Assembly: GCA_034437755.1 (NCBI GenBank)
Contig: DAOTTV010000187.1
Span: 7,304 to 71,303 of the forward strand
DNA from: JAUZRW01 sp034437755
GTDB taxonomy: Bacteria; Chloroflexota; Anaerolineae; Aggregatilineales; Phototrophicaceae
Length of the DNA: 64,000 nucleotides
Reading direction: 5' to 3'
The position numbers were made by a program, and so were the translations under genes. Positions 34,734 to 43,229 of the stretch are shown here, in pieces. Within the stretch, counting starts at the first letter, position 1, and each line of letters begins with the position of its first letter. Below the pieces are notes generated by a model that did not search any database, had not been told where the DNA came from, and saw nothing but the letters and a program-made list of their open reading frames with translations.

Positions 34734-35708
34734 TCAGATATTCGCTTTTTCCAGCAGAATATCCAGCGTACCCTCATCGTCAATTTCAGTACGGAAACGC
34801 TCGATGAACTGCTCGATCGTATAGTTGAGGGCTTGGGGGCCAACATGCTCAAGCGTATATGTCGCGCACAGGGCACCCAGCGCACCGCACAATTGCAGGG
34901 GGAAGTCATACGCCAAGCCGGTGATGAAGCCGGCCCGATATGAATCGCCCGCACCGGTTGGATCGAGAATTTCAATTGGCGCGAAGGTTGGTACGTCAAT
35001 CACATCGCCATTGGTATAAATTTTCGACCCCTCGCCTCCATGCGTGATGACCAGCAGATCAATCGTCGCCCGCAAATCATCGAGGCTCATGCCCGTTTTC
35101 TTCATCACCATGTTGGACTCATATTGGTTGATGACCATCAAGTACGCGTCCTGCATATCGCGTTGCAGGGTCTCGCCGTTCATGCGGGCGATTTGCTGGC
35201 TGGGATCATAGACGAAGCGCAAATCGCTATCGCGGCATTCCTGCGCGAGATTGCTCATCGCCTGTGGGTCACTAGGCGAGATAATCGTCAGGTCGGGGCG
35301 CGTGTTGCCGGGCATATCTGCCAGCGCATAATCGCGCGATTTTGCCATCGCGCCACTGTAAAACGACGCGATCTGATTATTCTCAACATCGGTATTACAG
35401 AAGAAAGACGCGGTGAATACGTCATCATGTTGCTGTACCGGACTGGTATCGACCCCGATTGACTCCAGCCATTTACGATAATCGGGAAAATCACGCCCGA
35501 CTGTGCCCATCAAGCGCGGGCGCAAGCCGAGTTTCGCCATATTGAACGCGATATTCGCCGCGACACCGCCCCAGTGTTTAGTCATGTCATCCACGAGAAA
35601 GCTCAAGCTGACTTGTTCGAGTTGTTCGCTGATAATATGCTCTTTAAAACTGCCGGGGAACTGCATTAAGTAGTCGTACGCAATCGAACCTGTTACTACA
35701 ATATCCAT
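34734..35708 (-). CDS. PfkB-family carbohydrate/adenosine kinase
   Basis: A 324-residue ribokinase-fold protein from ATG 35708; TTG 35741 would add 11 residues before the conserved first strand MDIVVTGSIAYDYL. The lid/substrate region contains HWGGVAANIAFNMAKLG. The C-terminal PfkB signature is DPTGAGDSYRAGF, where Asp in GAGD is the catalytic base. Similar proteins from Chloroflexota and Mycobacterium act as adenosine kinases; neighbouring ahcY favours adenosine as substrate. Ribokinase activity cannot be excluded. Confidence 0.82.
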   Translation of the reverse strand: MDIVVTGSIAYDYLMQFPGSFKEHIISEQLEQVSLSFLVDDMTKHWGGVAANIAFNMAKLGLRPRLMGTVGRDFPDYRKWLESIGVDTSPVQQHDDVFTASFFCNTDVENNQIASFYSGAMAKSRDYALADMPGNTRPDLTIISPSDPQAMSNLAQECRDSDLRFVYDPSQQIARMNGETLQRDMQDAYLMVINQYESNMVMKKTGMSLDDLRATIDLLVITHGGEGSKIYTNGDVIDVPTFAPIEILDPTGAGDSYRAGFITGLAYDFPLQLCGALGALCATYTLEHVGPQALNYTIEQFIERFRTEIDDEGTLDILLEKANI

Positions 35709-35786
35709 CTGGACATCCGTCTCTGCTATTTGATCGATCAAACGACAGGAGAGTATAGCACATCGTTAATGTTTTGCGAGATGGGA

Positions 35787-36149
35787 TTAGTCGATCTGCT
35801 CTAACTCGGCGCGTTGCTTTTTCGTGAGCTTCTGCACGACGAGATCATAACTATCCGCGATCATCTCGCGGATTTGCTGGTCGGGGATTTCGCCATCAAC
35901 GGTGACCGTGTTCCAGTGTTTCTTGTTCAAATGATAGCCACCTGTGACCGCTTCATACATTTGCCGGAGCATGATTGCTTCGTTCGGGTCACACTTGAGG
36001 CTAATCGTCGGCGGGTCAACATCCATCGGCAACAGCGCGAACATCTTGTTCATCACTTTATACACCGAAACATCATCGGCAAATGGGAAATCTTCGGTTG
36101 CGCCTTTCATGCTCATGCAGAAGTCGTGTAGCTCATCACGGGTTCGCAT
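35787..36149 (-). CDS. MmcQ/YjbR-family protein
   Basis: A 120-residue protein of the MmcQ/YjbR (CyaY-like fold) family. Recognised by KGATEDFPFADDVSVYKVMNK (read in two parts), ISLKCDPNEAIMLRQMY, and the C-terminal LNKKHWNTVTVDGEIPDQQI. Members are small cytosolic proteins with a double-wing DNA-binding-like fold; their true function is poorly known. Upstream and downstream genes are on the same strand with short gaps. Confidence 0.85.
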   Translation of the reverse strand: MRTRDELHDFCMSMKGATEDFPFADDVSVYKVMNKMFALLPMDVDPPTISLKCDPNEAIMLRQMYEAVTGGYHLNKKHWNTVTVDGEIPDQQIREMIADSYDLVVQKLTKKQRAELEQID

Positions 36150-36170
36150 GGTTTTACTCTCCTGATTATG

Positions 36171-36479
36171 TTACCAGATGCGTGTATTGTTATCATCTAA
36201 GGGTGCGAGTTGCATATATTGGTCGGGGTTCACATTCGCGCCCTCGATGATGATTGCCGTTAAGCCGTTGTGAGTCATCGTTTCGTGATGCTCACCCTCT
36301 GCCCAGTACACCGCATGACCCGCAATCACACGCCGATTGTCGTCATCTTCGTTTGTGCGAACCCACCCGCGCCCCGATACCACCAGAAAGAGTTGATTCG
36401 TTTCGGCGGCGTGCATCCCTAGGTTGCCGCCTGCGCCGAGATAAATAGCATTCACCGATGATTTGCCGCGCATCAACAA
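36171..36479 (-). CDS. Small cupin-domain protein
   Basis: A 102-residue single cupin. The metal-site region is seen as MHAAETNQLFLVVSGRGWV (motif 1, with atypical ligand spacing) and VYWAEGEHHETMTHNG (motif 2). Cupins of this type are small sugar isomerases, dioxygenase-like or sensor proteins; no substrate can be named. The N-terminus (MLMRGKSS) is short for the family, and the start region directly abuts a remnant of another gene on the opposite strand, so the 5' end may have been changed by a rearrangement. Confidence 0.7.
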   Translation of the reverse strand: MLMRGKSSVNAIYLGAGGNLGMHAAETNQLFLVVSGRGWVRTNEDDDNRRVIAGHAVYWAEGEHHETMTHNGLTAIIIEGANVNPDQYMQLAPLDDNNTRIW

Positions 36480-36579
36480 TCGTAATTACAAATGGCGCGA
36501 TAACTTCTCAGCACAACTCGTGACGCGACTCGTCAATGAGATGCAACCCACATTCGATGAAATGGGATACACGCCCTAG
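36445..36579 (+). pseudogene. 3' remnant of a sulfotransferase-like gene
   Basis: The plus-strand frame open from 36445 to TAG 36577-36579 has no start codon of merit. Its last 31 residues (NYKWRDNFSAQLVTR, then LVNEMQPTFDEMGYTP) resemble the C-terminus of PAPS-dependent sulfotransferases, where a WRxxLs motif is followed by a helix and a final E-x-x-GY. The upstream 500+ residues of such an enzyme are absent; the cupin gene occupies that place on the opposite strand. Best read as a leftover of a deleted gene. The resemblance is by eye and short. Confidence 0.35.
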
Positions 36580-37502
36580 GGTATATAAGTGCGCTTTGCC
36601 TGTGCCATCCGTGTCGCCAGATCAAGCAAATAATCGTGATGTTCACAGCGGTTACGCCATGCCTGCGGGATCGCATCGATGCCTAGGCGTGCGCCCATGA
36701 TACCGCCCGCGATGCACGCGATTGAGTCGCTATCGCCGTTCGTATTCGCGCCCCGTCGCACGGCTGACACATAATCATCGGGATAACGCAACACGCAATA
36801 CAGCGCGAGTGCAATCGCCTCTTCGCCAACCCAGCCTTCGCCCAGATGCTTGAGCGCGTGCGCTTCACTCCCCCAGCCGAGAACATGCCCGATACGCAAC
36901 ATTGCCCGATCAAATTCATCGCTGATCCCATCACAGAAAGCCATCGTTTTGCTCAGATACTGTGTCACCGGCACATCATCGAGCGCGAGCTTGACCAAGT
37001 ACGCGCCGGCAATGCTGGCGGCAATCGCGGCGGGATGCCCATGGGTGATTGTGCCGCTGTAGTGTGCGACCTCGCGCAGTTTGGTTTCATCGTGCTGGTA
37101 GAGATAGCCAATGGTCGCCACGCGCATCGCTGACCCGCACCCTTTGGAATGTGCGATACCGGACTCGCGCCAGTGTATCCCACTGGCAAAGCGCCCGACC
37201 CCGTTCATGCAGGTGCGCCCCGGTGCGCGATTGTTCTCAGGGCTATGCGCCCATGCGATGAAGTGCTTGCCGATGGCGCTCATCTGCGCGTCGAGATCAG
37301 CCGATAAGCCTGCATCGAGTAAGCCTCCGGTCAGTGCCAGCGTCATTTGTGTGTCATCGGTATACCGCGCGGGGTCGGGTGGTGCTTGGATGCCGGCTGC
37401 GCCGTATCGCTCATGAATATCAGTGAGTGTTAGAAATTCCGTCGGGTAGCCGAGCGCGTCGCCCAATGCTAAGCCGAATAAAACCGCCTGTGCGTCTCTC
37501 AT
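36576..37502 (-). CDS. ADP-ribosylglycohydrolase (DraG/ARH-like)
   Basis: A 308-residue all-helical dinuclear-Mg enzyme. Metal sites are seen in GLALGDALGYPTEF, YTDDTQMTLAL, GHPAAIAASI and ANTNGDSDSIACIAGGIMGA, the last being the family signature. Members remove ADP-ribose from proteins or small molecules, as DraG does for dinitrogenase reductase; here no nif genes or ART partner are visible. The 3' end overlaps the plus-strand sulfotransferase remnant by 4 nt. Confidence 0.88.
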   Translation of the reverse strand: MRDAQAVLFGLALGDALGYPTEFLTLTDIHERYGAAGIQAPPDPARYTDDTQMTLALTGGLLDAGLSADLDAQMSAIGKHFIAWAHSPENNRAPGRTCMNGVGRFASGIHWRESGIAHSKGCGSAMRVATIGYLYQHDETKLREVAHYSGTITHGHPAAIAASIAGAYLVKLALDDVPVTQYLSKTMAFCDGISDEFDRAMLRIGHVLGWGSEAHALKHLGEGWVGEEAIALALYCVLRYPDDYVSAVRRGANTNGDSDSIACIAGGIMGARLGIDAIPQAWRNRCEHHDYLLDLATRMAQAKRTYIP

Positions 37503-37540
37503 AAAGACTTACTCGTTGTATATGTGAATGTTAGGTGTAT

Positions 37541-37569
37541 TTTACAGTTTTGTTGCAAACTTATGTTAT
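37541..37569 (+). promoter_or_regulatory. Possible sigma-70 type promoter for the S41 peptidase gene
   Basis: TTTACA (37541) and TGTTAT (37564) are 17 bp apart and 43 bp before the ATG at 37612. A second -10 candidate, TATGCT at 37567, overlaps. The -10 match is poor, so this is tentative. Confidence 0.3.
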
Positions 37570-37611
37570 GCTATATGCGTACTAGACTTAACGATTTCGT
37601 GGAGTAACTAC

Positions 37612-38817
37612 ATGGAACATATTCGTAAACATCAGCAGAAAATTTCAACAGTGCTGTTAATTGTGATTGTCTTCCTCGCGGGCTTCGTCCTCGGCAATCA
37701 AAATTCAGTCAGTTCAGCGCAAAATGTGGCGGGTGCTATTGGCGATGTGGATCAAGCCTTCCAACCATTATTTGAAGTCTATGATACGATCCAATCGCGT
37801 TATGTCGACACCGAAGAAGTCGAGGTCGAGCAACTGGTCAACGGTGCAATCACCGGCATGGTCGAATCACTGGGTGATCCTTACAGCAGCTACATGGATC
37901 CTGATAGCTTCGAGATGTTCCAGACTGACCTCTCCGGCAATGTAGAAGGGATTGGCGTGGTTATCCGCACGGATGAAGAGACCGGCGATGTATTCGTCGT
38001 CAGCTTGATTCGCGGTGCCGCCGCCGAAACCGCCGGTGTGTTGCCGGGTGATATTTTTGTCGAAGTGAACGGTGAAAACGTGCGGGGCTTAAACCAGAAC
38101 GACCTCGCGGGCTTGGTGCGCGGTCCTGCTGGTTCGGATGTTGAAATCACATTCGAGCGCGATGGTGAACTAGTCACGCTGGATATTACTCGCGTCAGCT
38201 TTGAAGTGCCGAACGTGGAATATGAAATGCTAGAAAACGATGTCGCATACATCAGCATGGCTGATTTCAGCGAGACATCGCGCCAACAACTCGAAGAAGC
38301 CGTCGCTGATCTCGATGTTAACGCGACCAACGGTCTCGTCTTTGATCTACGCGGGAATCCCGGTGGCTTGCTCTCCGCCGCAGTCGATGTTGCGAGCTTC
38401 TTCATCGAAGACGGCGTGGTTCTTTACGAATCCTTCGCCGATGGTAGCGAGCGTACATTTGAAGCCAACGGGAACTATGGTGATCTCGATGTGCCGATTG
38501 TCGTCCTCGTTGACGAAGGAAGCGCGAGCGCGTCCGAACTTGTTAGTGGTGCGATGCAAGATGTCGGCGTAGCGTATGTGGTCGGCGAGACCTCGTTCGG
38601 CAAGGGCACGGTGCAAACCCTGCAACCGCTCAGCAATCAGGGCGCATTGCGTATCACGATTGCGCGTTACCTCTTACCGAGCCGCCGCTGGATTCATGAC
38701 ATCGGTGTCGAACCGGATTTAGTCGTGCCGTATGATATGTTCGAATCAGAATCCGAAGAAGACCCGCAATTGCAAGCGGCGATTGAATACATCAATGACG
38801 GCGAGAGCGCCGAGTAA
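37612..38817 (+). CDS. S41 carboxyl-terminal processing peptidase (CtpA-like)
   Basis: A 401-residue exported protease from ATG 37612, supported by TGGAG 7 nt upstream; the frame is open back to 37528 but the extra part is AT-rich and not conserved-looking. It has an N-terminal TM/signal segment, a PDZ domain (about 95-190, with GIGVVIRTDEETGDVFVVSL) and an S41 catalytic domain. The latter carries FDLRGNPGG, DEGSASASELVSGAMQD (nucleophile Ser within SAS) and FGKGTVQTL (Lys). Such enzymes trim C-termini of envelope or photosynthetic proteins. It stands alone upstream of secG. Confidence 0.9.
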   Translation: MEHIRKHQQKISTVLLIVIVFLAGFVLGNQNSVSSAQNVAGAIGDVDQAFQPLFEVYDTIQSRYVDTEEVEVEQLVNGAITGMVESLGDPYSSYMDPDSFEMFQTDLSGNVEGIGVVIRTDEETGDVFVVSLIRGAAAETAGVLPGDIFVEVNGENVRGLNQNDLAGLVRGPAGSDVEITFERDGELVTLDITRVSFEVPNVEYEMLENDVAYISMADFSETSRQQLEEAVADLDVNATNGLVFDLRGNPGGLLSAAVDVASFFIEDGVVLYESFADGSERTFEANGNYGDLDVPIVVLVDEGSASASELVSGAMQDVGVAYVVGETSFGKGTVQTLQPLSNQGALRITIARYLLPSRRWIHDIGVEPDLVVPYDMFESESEEDPQLQAAIEYINDGESAE

Positions 38818-38845
38818 GGTCGGCGACGGTCGTCACACGCAGCCA

Positions 38846-38898
38846 GCGTATGAGAGCGTGCGATATAAGCACAATAGCTAGTCCTCGTTCTCATACGC
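38846..38898. repeat. Inverted repeat between the S41 peptidase gene and secG
   Basis: GCGTATGAGA (38846-38855) and TCTCATACGC (38889-38898) are perfect inverted copies with a 33-nt spacer. No T-run follows. It may be a loose terminator or a folded leader, and lies just upstream of the predicted secG promoter. Confidence 0.4.
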
Positions 38899-38913
38899 CC
38901 CGCGATGGCACAC

Positions 38914-38942
38914 TGGGCAAGTGTTGGTCAGCGTGCTATACT
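38914..38942 (+). promoter_or_regulatory. Predicted sigma-70 type promoter of secG
   Basis: TGGGCA (38914-38919) and TATACT (38937-38942) are separated by 17 bp, 42 bp before the secG ATG. The -10 is a five-of-six match to TATAAT. Confidence 0.45.
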
Positions 38943-38983
38943 GCACGGGTTAACTTTGGCTTTTAGTTGAGGAGTTTCTTGGC

Positions 38984-39205
38984 ATGTCTGTTATTTTCCA
39001 GATTGCGTCAATCATCGTCTCGGTGATTTTGATCGTACTCGTCATGTTACAGGTGCGCGGTGGCGCGCTCGGTGGCTTGCTTGGTGGCGAAAGTAGTATC
39101 TCGCACACTCGCCGCGGTCTCGAAAAAACCATGTTCCGCATCACCGTATTTTTGAGCATCGCCTTCATGGGTATTTCGCTGTTCTCAGTGGTGTTCGCCA
39201 ACTGA
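38984..39205 (+). CDS. secG: Preprotein translocase subunit SecG
   Basis: A 73-residue protein with two TM helices (about 3-22 and 50-70) and the SecG loop MLQVRGGALGGLLGGESS between them; the following RRGLEKTMFRIT is also typical. SecG is a helper subunit of the SecYEG channel that exports proteins such as the many secreted products in this window. GAGGAG lies 9 nt before the ATG. A hairpin follows. Confidence 0.92.
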   Translation: MSVIFQIASIIVSVILIVLVMLQVRGGALGGLLGGESSISHTRRGLEKTMFRITVFLSIAFMGISLFSVVFAN

Positions 39206-39220
39206 CGCACCCATCATCAT

Positions 39221-39263
39221 ACCGGGCGGAGTGCGCTTCGCTCCTCCGGTTATCATCTTCTTT
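39221..39263 (+). terminator. Probable terminator after secG
   Basis: ACCGG...GGAG pairs with CTCC...CCGGT (39221-39251) with a small asymmetric bulge and a short loop, followed by a pyrimidine-rich tract with TTCTTT at about 39257-39263. It starts 16 bp past the secG stop. Confidence 0.5.
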
Positions 39264-39309
39264 CACCCTACCTAACGATCATCCCATCGCCTGAGAGGTC
39301 ATCCTAATC

Positions 39310-41082
39310 ATGCCTTTCCGTGAATTTCGCTGGCAATTCGCCGCGTTGCTCGTCTCGCTGGTTGTATTCAGTATTGTGGCAACCTTTCGCTTCGCTAGCA
39401 TCCTGCGACCCGCACCCACACCGGCAGCAACCGTCACACAAATCGTCCAAAATCCAGCGACACCGACAAGACCAGCATCACCGATACCTTCGCCACTGCC
39501 GACGCAAGCCCCGCGCATCGCCACCGTACAACCCGCCGATAACGTCATCACGTTTCGCGAAGGAGTGGTCGGGCAGATACGCCGCCTGAATCCGCTTCTG
39601 GCAGATTCGAACCCCGCCGAGCGCGACATCACCACGCTCATCTACGAGGGCTTGACCACGATCAATGAATTTGGCGAACCAACAGGCGAACTCGCCCGCG
39701 AGTGGGTGACATCGCGCAATGGCATTGAGTACGTGTTCACCCTGCGTGACGATATTCTCTGGCAGGATGGCACGCGCTTCACCGCTGATGATGTGGTGTT
39801 CACGTATCAGTTGATGGCGATGGATGATTTCCCCGGTTTGGCTAATCAGCGTGCCTTCTGGCAGACAGTCGAAATTCAGAAGCTCAACGACACCCAGATT
39901 CGCTTTCGTCTCGCGCAACCGCTTGCCAGTTTTCCATCGCTGTTGACCGGCGGCATCGTGCCCCAACATGCTTTAGACGGCATCACAGGCGCGCAACTCG
40001 CCAATCATCCCTTCAACGTCACGCCGATCGGCACCGGCCCTTATCAGTTAGAGGCTTTCCGCTCGGATGATAATGGGCAGACAATCACCGCCGTAGATTT
40101 ACGCCTTGCGCCCACGTATCGCCAGCGTCCATCGGCAGAGATCTACCAAATCGAGCGTATGCGCTTTCGGCTATATCCCAGCTTTACAGCAGCTGTGACG
40201 GCTCTCGATGACGGTCTCATTCAAGGGTTAGCCACGCGTCGTATGAGCCAGCGACCAGATTTACAGACGATCGCTGATACGCGCCTGCTGACGCAAATTG
40301 CGCCACGTCTCGGCGTGTTGATCTACAACTGGGACGAAGGCGAGGATAAACGCTTCTTCAGCGATCAACGGGTGCGGAGCGCGCTCCAACTGAGTTTGAA
40401 CACGCGCACACCGGTTGAGACGATGCTACTCGATCAAGCGGTGGTGGCGGATAGCCCGCTACAGGCAAATTCATGGGCGTACAACGAAAATATCGTCTGG
40501 TCAGAGACCGACACCGCCCGCGCGCGCGACCTAATCGACAACACGCGCATCATAATCCCAGATGAGGAGACCAGTGGCGATGCTCTATACGCCTTCAGCA
40601 TCCTTGTACCAGCGGATAGCCCCGCTCTAGGGCGCATCGCGCAAGAAATCGCCAACCAATGGGCACAGCTGGATCTCGCCGTCACTGTAGAAGCGGTCGC
40701 ACGCGATGCCTACCAAGAACGCTTGGAGGGGGGCGACTTCGAGACGGCAATTGTCGAGTTACCGTTCACGGCTGATCCTGATGTATACGCATACTGGCAC
40801 GTCGGGCAGTATCCCGACGGGCGCAATTATGGCGGGGCGGCAGATGACCGCATCAGCGAGCAACTCGACCGCGCTCGGCGGGAACCGAACGGCTTGAACC
40901 GCGTGACGCTCTATCGCCAGTTTCAACAAACCTTCATCAGTCGGTCGGTTGCCCTGCCCCTGTATTATCCCTTGTTCACTTATGCCGTTGCCGATGGCGT
41001 GACGGGGGTACAGTTGGGGTTTATCGCCTTGCCAGAAGATCGCTTTCGTACACTGGCAGATTGGCGCATCGGCACCAATTGA
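39310..41082 (+). CDS. ABC transporter substrate-binding protein, peptide/nickel type (SBP family 5)
   Basis: A 590-residue exported binding protein. A signal anchor (about 10-32) and a Pro/Thr-rich spacer precede the family 5 fold. Hallmarks are INEFGEPTGELAREWV, YVFTLRDDILWQDGTRFTADDVVFTY (read in two parts), GTGPYQLEAF and TADPDVYAYWHVGQYPDG. Family members bind oligopeptides or similar ligands for Opp/Dpp-type importers. No permease or ATPase is next to it, so its transporter must be elsewhere. A GAGAGGT box precedes the ATG. Confidence 0.85.
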   Translation: MPFREFRWQFAALLVSLVVFSIVATFRFASILRPAPTPAATVTQIVQNPATPTRPASPIPSPLPTQAPRIATVQPADNVITFREGVVGQIRRLNPLLADSNPAERDITTLIYEGLTTINEFGEPTGELAREWVTSRNGIEYVFTLRDDILWQDGTRFTADDVVFTYQLMAMDDFPGLANQRAFWQTVEIQKLNDTQIRFRLAQPLASFPSLLTGGIVPQHALDGITGAQLANHPFNVTPIGTGPYQLEAFRSDDNGQTITAVDLRLAPTYRQRPSAEIYQIERMRFRLYPSFTAAVTALDDGLIQGLATRRMSQRPDLQTIADTRLLTQIAPRLGVLIYNWDEGEDKRFFSDQRVRSALQLSLNTRTPVETMLLDQAVVADSPLQANSWAYNENIVWSETDTARARDLIDNTRIIIPDEETSGDALYAFSILVPADSPALGRIAQEIANQWAQLDLAVTVEAVARDAYQERLEGGDFETAIVELPFTADPDVYAYWHVGQYPDGRNYGGAADDRISEQLDRARREPNGLNRVTLYRQFQQTFISRSVALPLYYPLFTYAVADGVTGVQLGFIALPEDRFRTLADWRIGTN

Positions 41083-41162
41083 GCCACATGACGCTTGATT
41101 GCCAGCGCGCCAGAACAATGCCGAACAAAAGATATGGATTTTCAAATCTGATGTGGGATACA

Positions 41163-41190
41163 TTGCAGGGGCAAGCAACTGTGTTACAAT
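41163..41190 (+). promoter_or_regulatory. Predicted promoter of the cNMP-binding gene
   Basis: TTGCAG (41163-41168) and TACAAT (41185-41190) are separated by 16 bp. They lie 42 bp upstream of the ATG at 41232, which has TAGGAG (41218-41223) as its ribosome-binding site. Confidence 0.5.
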
Positions 41191-41231
41191 CAATTCAATC
41201 GAGCCAATTCAAAAGTGTAGGAGCGTGACGA

Positions 41232-41726
41232 ATGTCTGTTGTGAATATTTTGACTCAGGCAGATATTTTCGATGAATTGACCCCCAATCAACTGGAACTC
41301 ATCAGTTCAATCACCGATGAGCGACATTATCAAGCCGGGGACATTATTTTTGAAGAAAATACAACGGGTGAGGAAATGTACGTCATCGCCGCGGGCGAAG
41401 TCGAGATTTTGGTCGATCCGGCAGTGCTGGGCGATATAGAAAATCAAGGCGACTCGCACGTCATCGCTACCATGCGGCGCGGGCAATCCTTCGGCGAAAT
41501 TTCACTCGTCGATGAGGGCTTGCGTAGTGCAAGCGCGCGCTGTACCCAGAACGAGACGCATCTAGTCGTCATCCCGCGCGAGCGTTTAATGACGCTGTGC
41601 AACATGTACCCACAATTGGGCTACAAGCTCATGCGTAATCTCGCGGCAGATTTGGCGATGAAAATTCGTCACACAGATTTACACCTGCGCGAAAAGCTAA
41701 CATGGATGCAAGAAGCCGAAGAATAA
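41232..41726 (+). CDS. Cyclic-nucleotide-binding domain protein
   Basis: A 164-residue protein consisting mainly of one CRP-like cyclic-nucleotide-binding beta-roll (about 10-130), seen as YQAGDIIFEENTTGEEMYVI and RRGQSFGEISLVDEGLRSAS, the latter being the phosphate-binding cassette with its Glu and Arg. There is no C-terminal helix-turn-helix, so it is not a CRP transcription factor. It may be a stand-alone sensor that binds another protein. It is convergent with tyrS. Confidence 0.85.
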   Translation: MSVVNILTQADIFDELTPNQLELISSITDERHYQAGDIIFEENTTGEEMYVIAAGEVEILVDPAVLGDIENQGDSHVIATMRRGQSFGEISLVDEGLRSASARCTQNETHLVVIPRERLMTLCNMYPQLGYKLMRNLAADLAMKIRHTDLHLREKLTWMQEAEE

Positions 41727-41733
41727 TCGTCAC

Positions 41734-41765
41734 GGGCAAGGGATTGTAGACTTGACTCCTTGCCC
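41734..41765. terminator. Possible bidirectional terminator between cNMP gene and tyrS
   Basis: GGGCAAGG (41734-41741) and CCTTGCCC (41758-41765) form a perfect 8-bp stem with a 16-nt loop, placed between two converging stop codons. No T-run is present on either side. Confidence 0.4.
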
Positions 41766-41775
41766 ACATAGACGC

Positions 41776-43026
41776 TTACTCGGCGTTTAAACGCAAGAAC
41801 TTACGCTTACCAACTTGTACTACCACTGGCAACATCGCCGGTGTGATCTCCATCCCAACATTATCAATTTGCTCGCCATCAACGCGAATGCCATTGTTCT
41901 TGGCGAGGTCTTTGGCTTCACGCCCACTGCTGACCATATCATTGTCGCGCAGAATATCGATGACACGGGTTGCCGCGCTCAGTACGATTTCCGGAATATC
42001 GTCGGGGATTGCGTTGTCTGTATCACTGCGGTAGACCTCATCCCAGCGTTTTTGGGCGGCTTGCGCGTCATCTTCGCTGTGGAAAATGCCGACGATTTCG
42101 CGCGCGAGCGCCATTTTCGCTTCGTTGGGATGTAAATCACCGCTGGCGAGACGCATCTCGAATGATGCGACCTGCTCTGGCAACCACCCTAACAATAGTT
42201 TGTGATAGATCGGCATCGCATCATCGGGGATGCTCATCAACTTGCCGTACATATCCCACGGTTCACTGAGCAAGGGAATATGATTACCCGTGCTTTTGCT
42301 CATCTTGGCGACACCATCTGTCCCCGGCAGGGATTCGCCCATGATGATCGCAATCTGCGGTTTTTGCCCCATTGCTTGCTGGAGCTTACGACCGGCAACC
42401 AGAATGTTAAACAGTTGATCTTGCCCGCCTACCTGCACATCTGCCTCTTGCGCGTAAGCGTCGTAGGCTTGCATCAGCGCGTAGAAGAACTCGTGCAAGT
42501 AAATGGCGGTGCCGGTTTCGTAACGCTTGGCGAAGTTCTCACGCGCTAAAAATTGCTGGACGGTGAAGGTACTCGCCGCACGAATCACGTCAGCAAAGGT
42601 CAGGGGCGAGAGCCATTCCGCATTGTAGCGCACGCGCGTTTTATCTTCATCCAGAATTTTGAAGGCTTGCTCGGCATAAGTGCGAGCGTTCTCTTTCACC
42701 GTCTCTGGAAGCATCTGCTGGCGGGCGGTATCTTTGTCCGATGGATCACCGATCAAACTGGTGAAAGTGCCGATCAAGAACGTGACTTCATGCCCAAAAT
42801 CTTGGAATTGACGCAACTTTCGCATCGTGATCGTATGCCCGAGATGCAAATCCGATGTGGTCGGATCATACCCGCAGTAAACGCGCAAGGGACGACCGTC
42901 TTCTTGTGCGGTCATCAGCCGCTTGTGCAACTCCTTACGCATGTTGTCGCGCGTTTGCTCATCGCCATAGCCCGTGTTCGACATCAAGACGTTCACTTGT
43001 TCATCAATGCTCACTGTGCTTACCAT
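41776..43026 (-). CDS. tyrS: Tyrosyl-tRNA synthetase
   Basis: A 416-residue class I synthetase. The HIGH motif is HLGH at 61-64 and KMSKS is at 241-245. YNAEWLSPLTFADVIRAAS and VGGQDQLFNILVAGRKLQ are also typical, and a C-terminal S4-like RNA-binding region (about 350-416) ends PVVVQVGKRKFLRL. It belongs to the TyrZ-like, GxDQ-containing group. It attaches tyrosine to its tRNA. The gene is divergent from alaS across 203 bp; ATG 42984 (MSNTGY) is a possible internal start. Confidence 0.93.
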   Translation of the reverse strand: MVSTVSIDEQVNVLMSNTGYGDEQTRDNMRKELHKRLMTAQEDGRPLRVYCGYDPTTSDLHLGHTITMRKLRQFQDFGHEVTFLIGTFTSLIGDPSDKDTARQQMLPETVKENARTYAEQAFKILDEDKTRVRYNAEWLSPLTFADVIRAASTFTVQQFLARENFAKRYETGTAIYLHEFFYALMQAYDAYAQEADVQVGGQDQLFNILVAGRKLQQAMGQKPQIAIIMGESLPGTDGVAKMSKSTGNHIPLLSEPWDMYGKLMSIPDDAMPIYHKLLLGWLPEQVASFEMRLASGDLHPNEAKMALAREIVGIFHSEDDAQAAQKRWDEVYRSDTDNAIPDDIPEIVLSAATRVIDILRDNDMVSSGREAKDLAKNNGIRVDGEQIDNVGMEITPAMLPVVVQVGKRKFLRLNAE

Positions 43027-43089
43027 GATATTTTTCCTAACGAGTTATACCTGTTCAAACGCCAGCGAGTATAACATGATGTTGTAGAC

Positions 43090-43119
43090 TTGTTCAGGTT
43101 ACACTACACTCGCTATAAT
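43090..43119 (+). promoter_or_regulatory. Predicted alaS promoter
   Basis: A perfect TATAAT (43114-43119) has TTGTTC (43090-43095) 18 bp upstream. The predicted transcript would have a leader of about 105 nt before the alaS ATG. No T-box-like specifier structure is evident in that leader. Confidence 0.5.
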
Positions 43120-43229
43120 CTAATGGGATCGTGCGCTGAATAACTCTTGCAATATGACCTGTCATGAACCATAGTAAACTAATCACAATCGGTCAACCAT
43201 GAACACTCAGACAGTAAGGACAACGCGAC

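Noticed and set aside
42553..43074. Plus-strand ORF of 173 codons opposite the tyrS 5' half
   Set aside because: Antisense shadow of TyrRS motifs; no independent support.
43027..43229. T-box or other tRNA-sensing leader between tyrS and alaS
   Set aside because: The 203-bp gap holds no recognisable specifier-stem or antiterminator elements, and each leader would be too short for a standard T-box.
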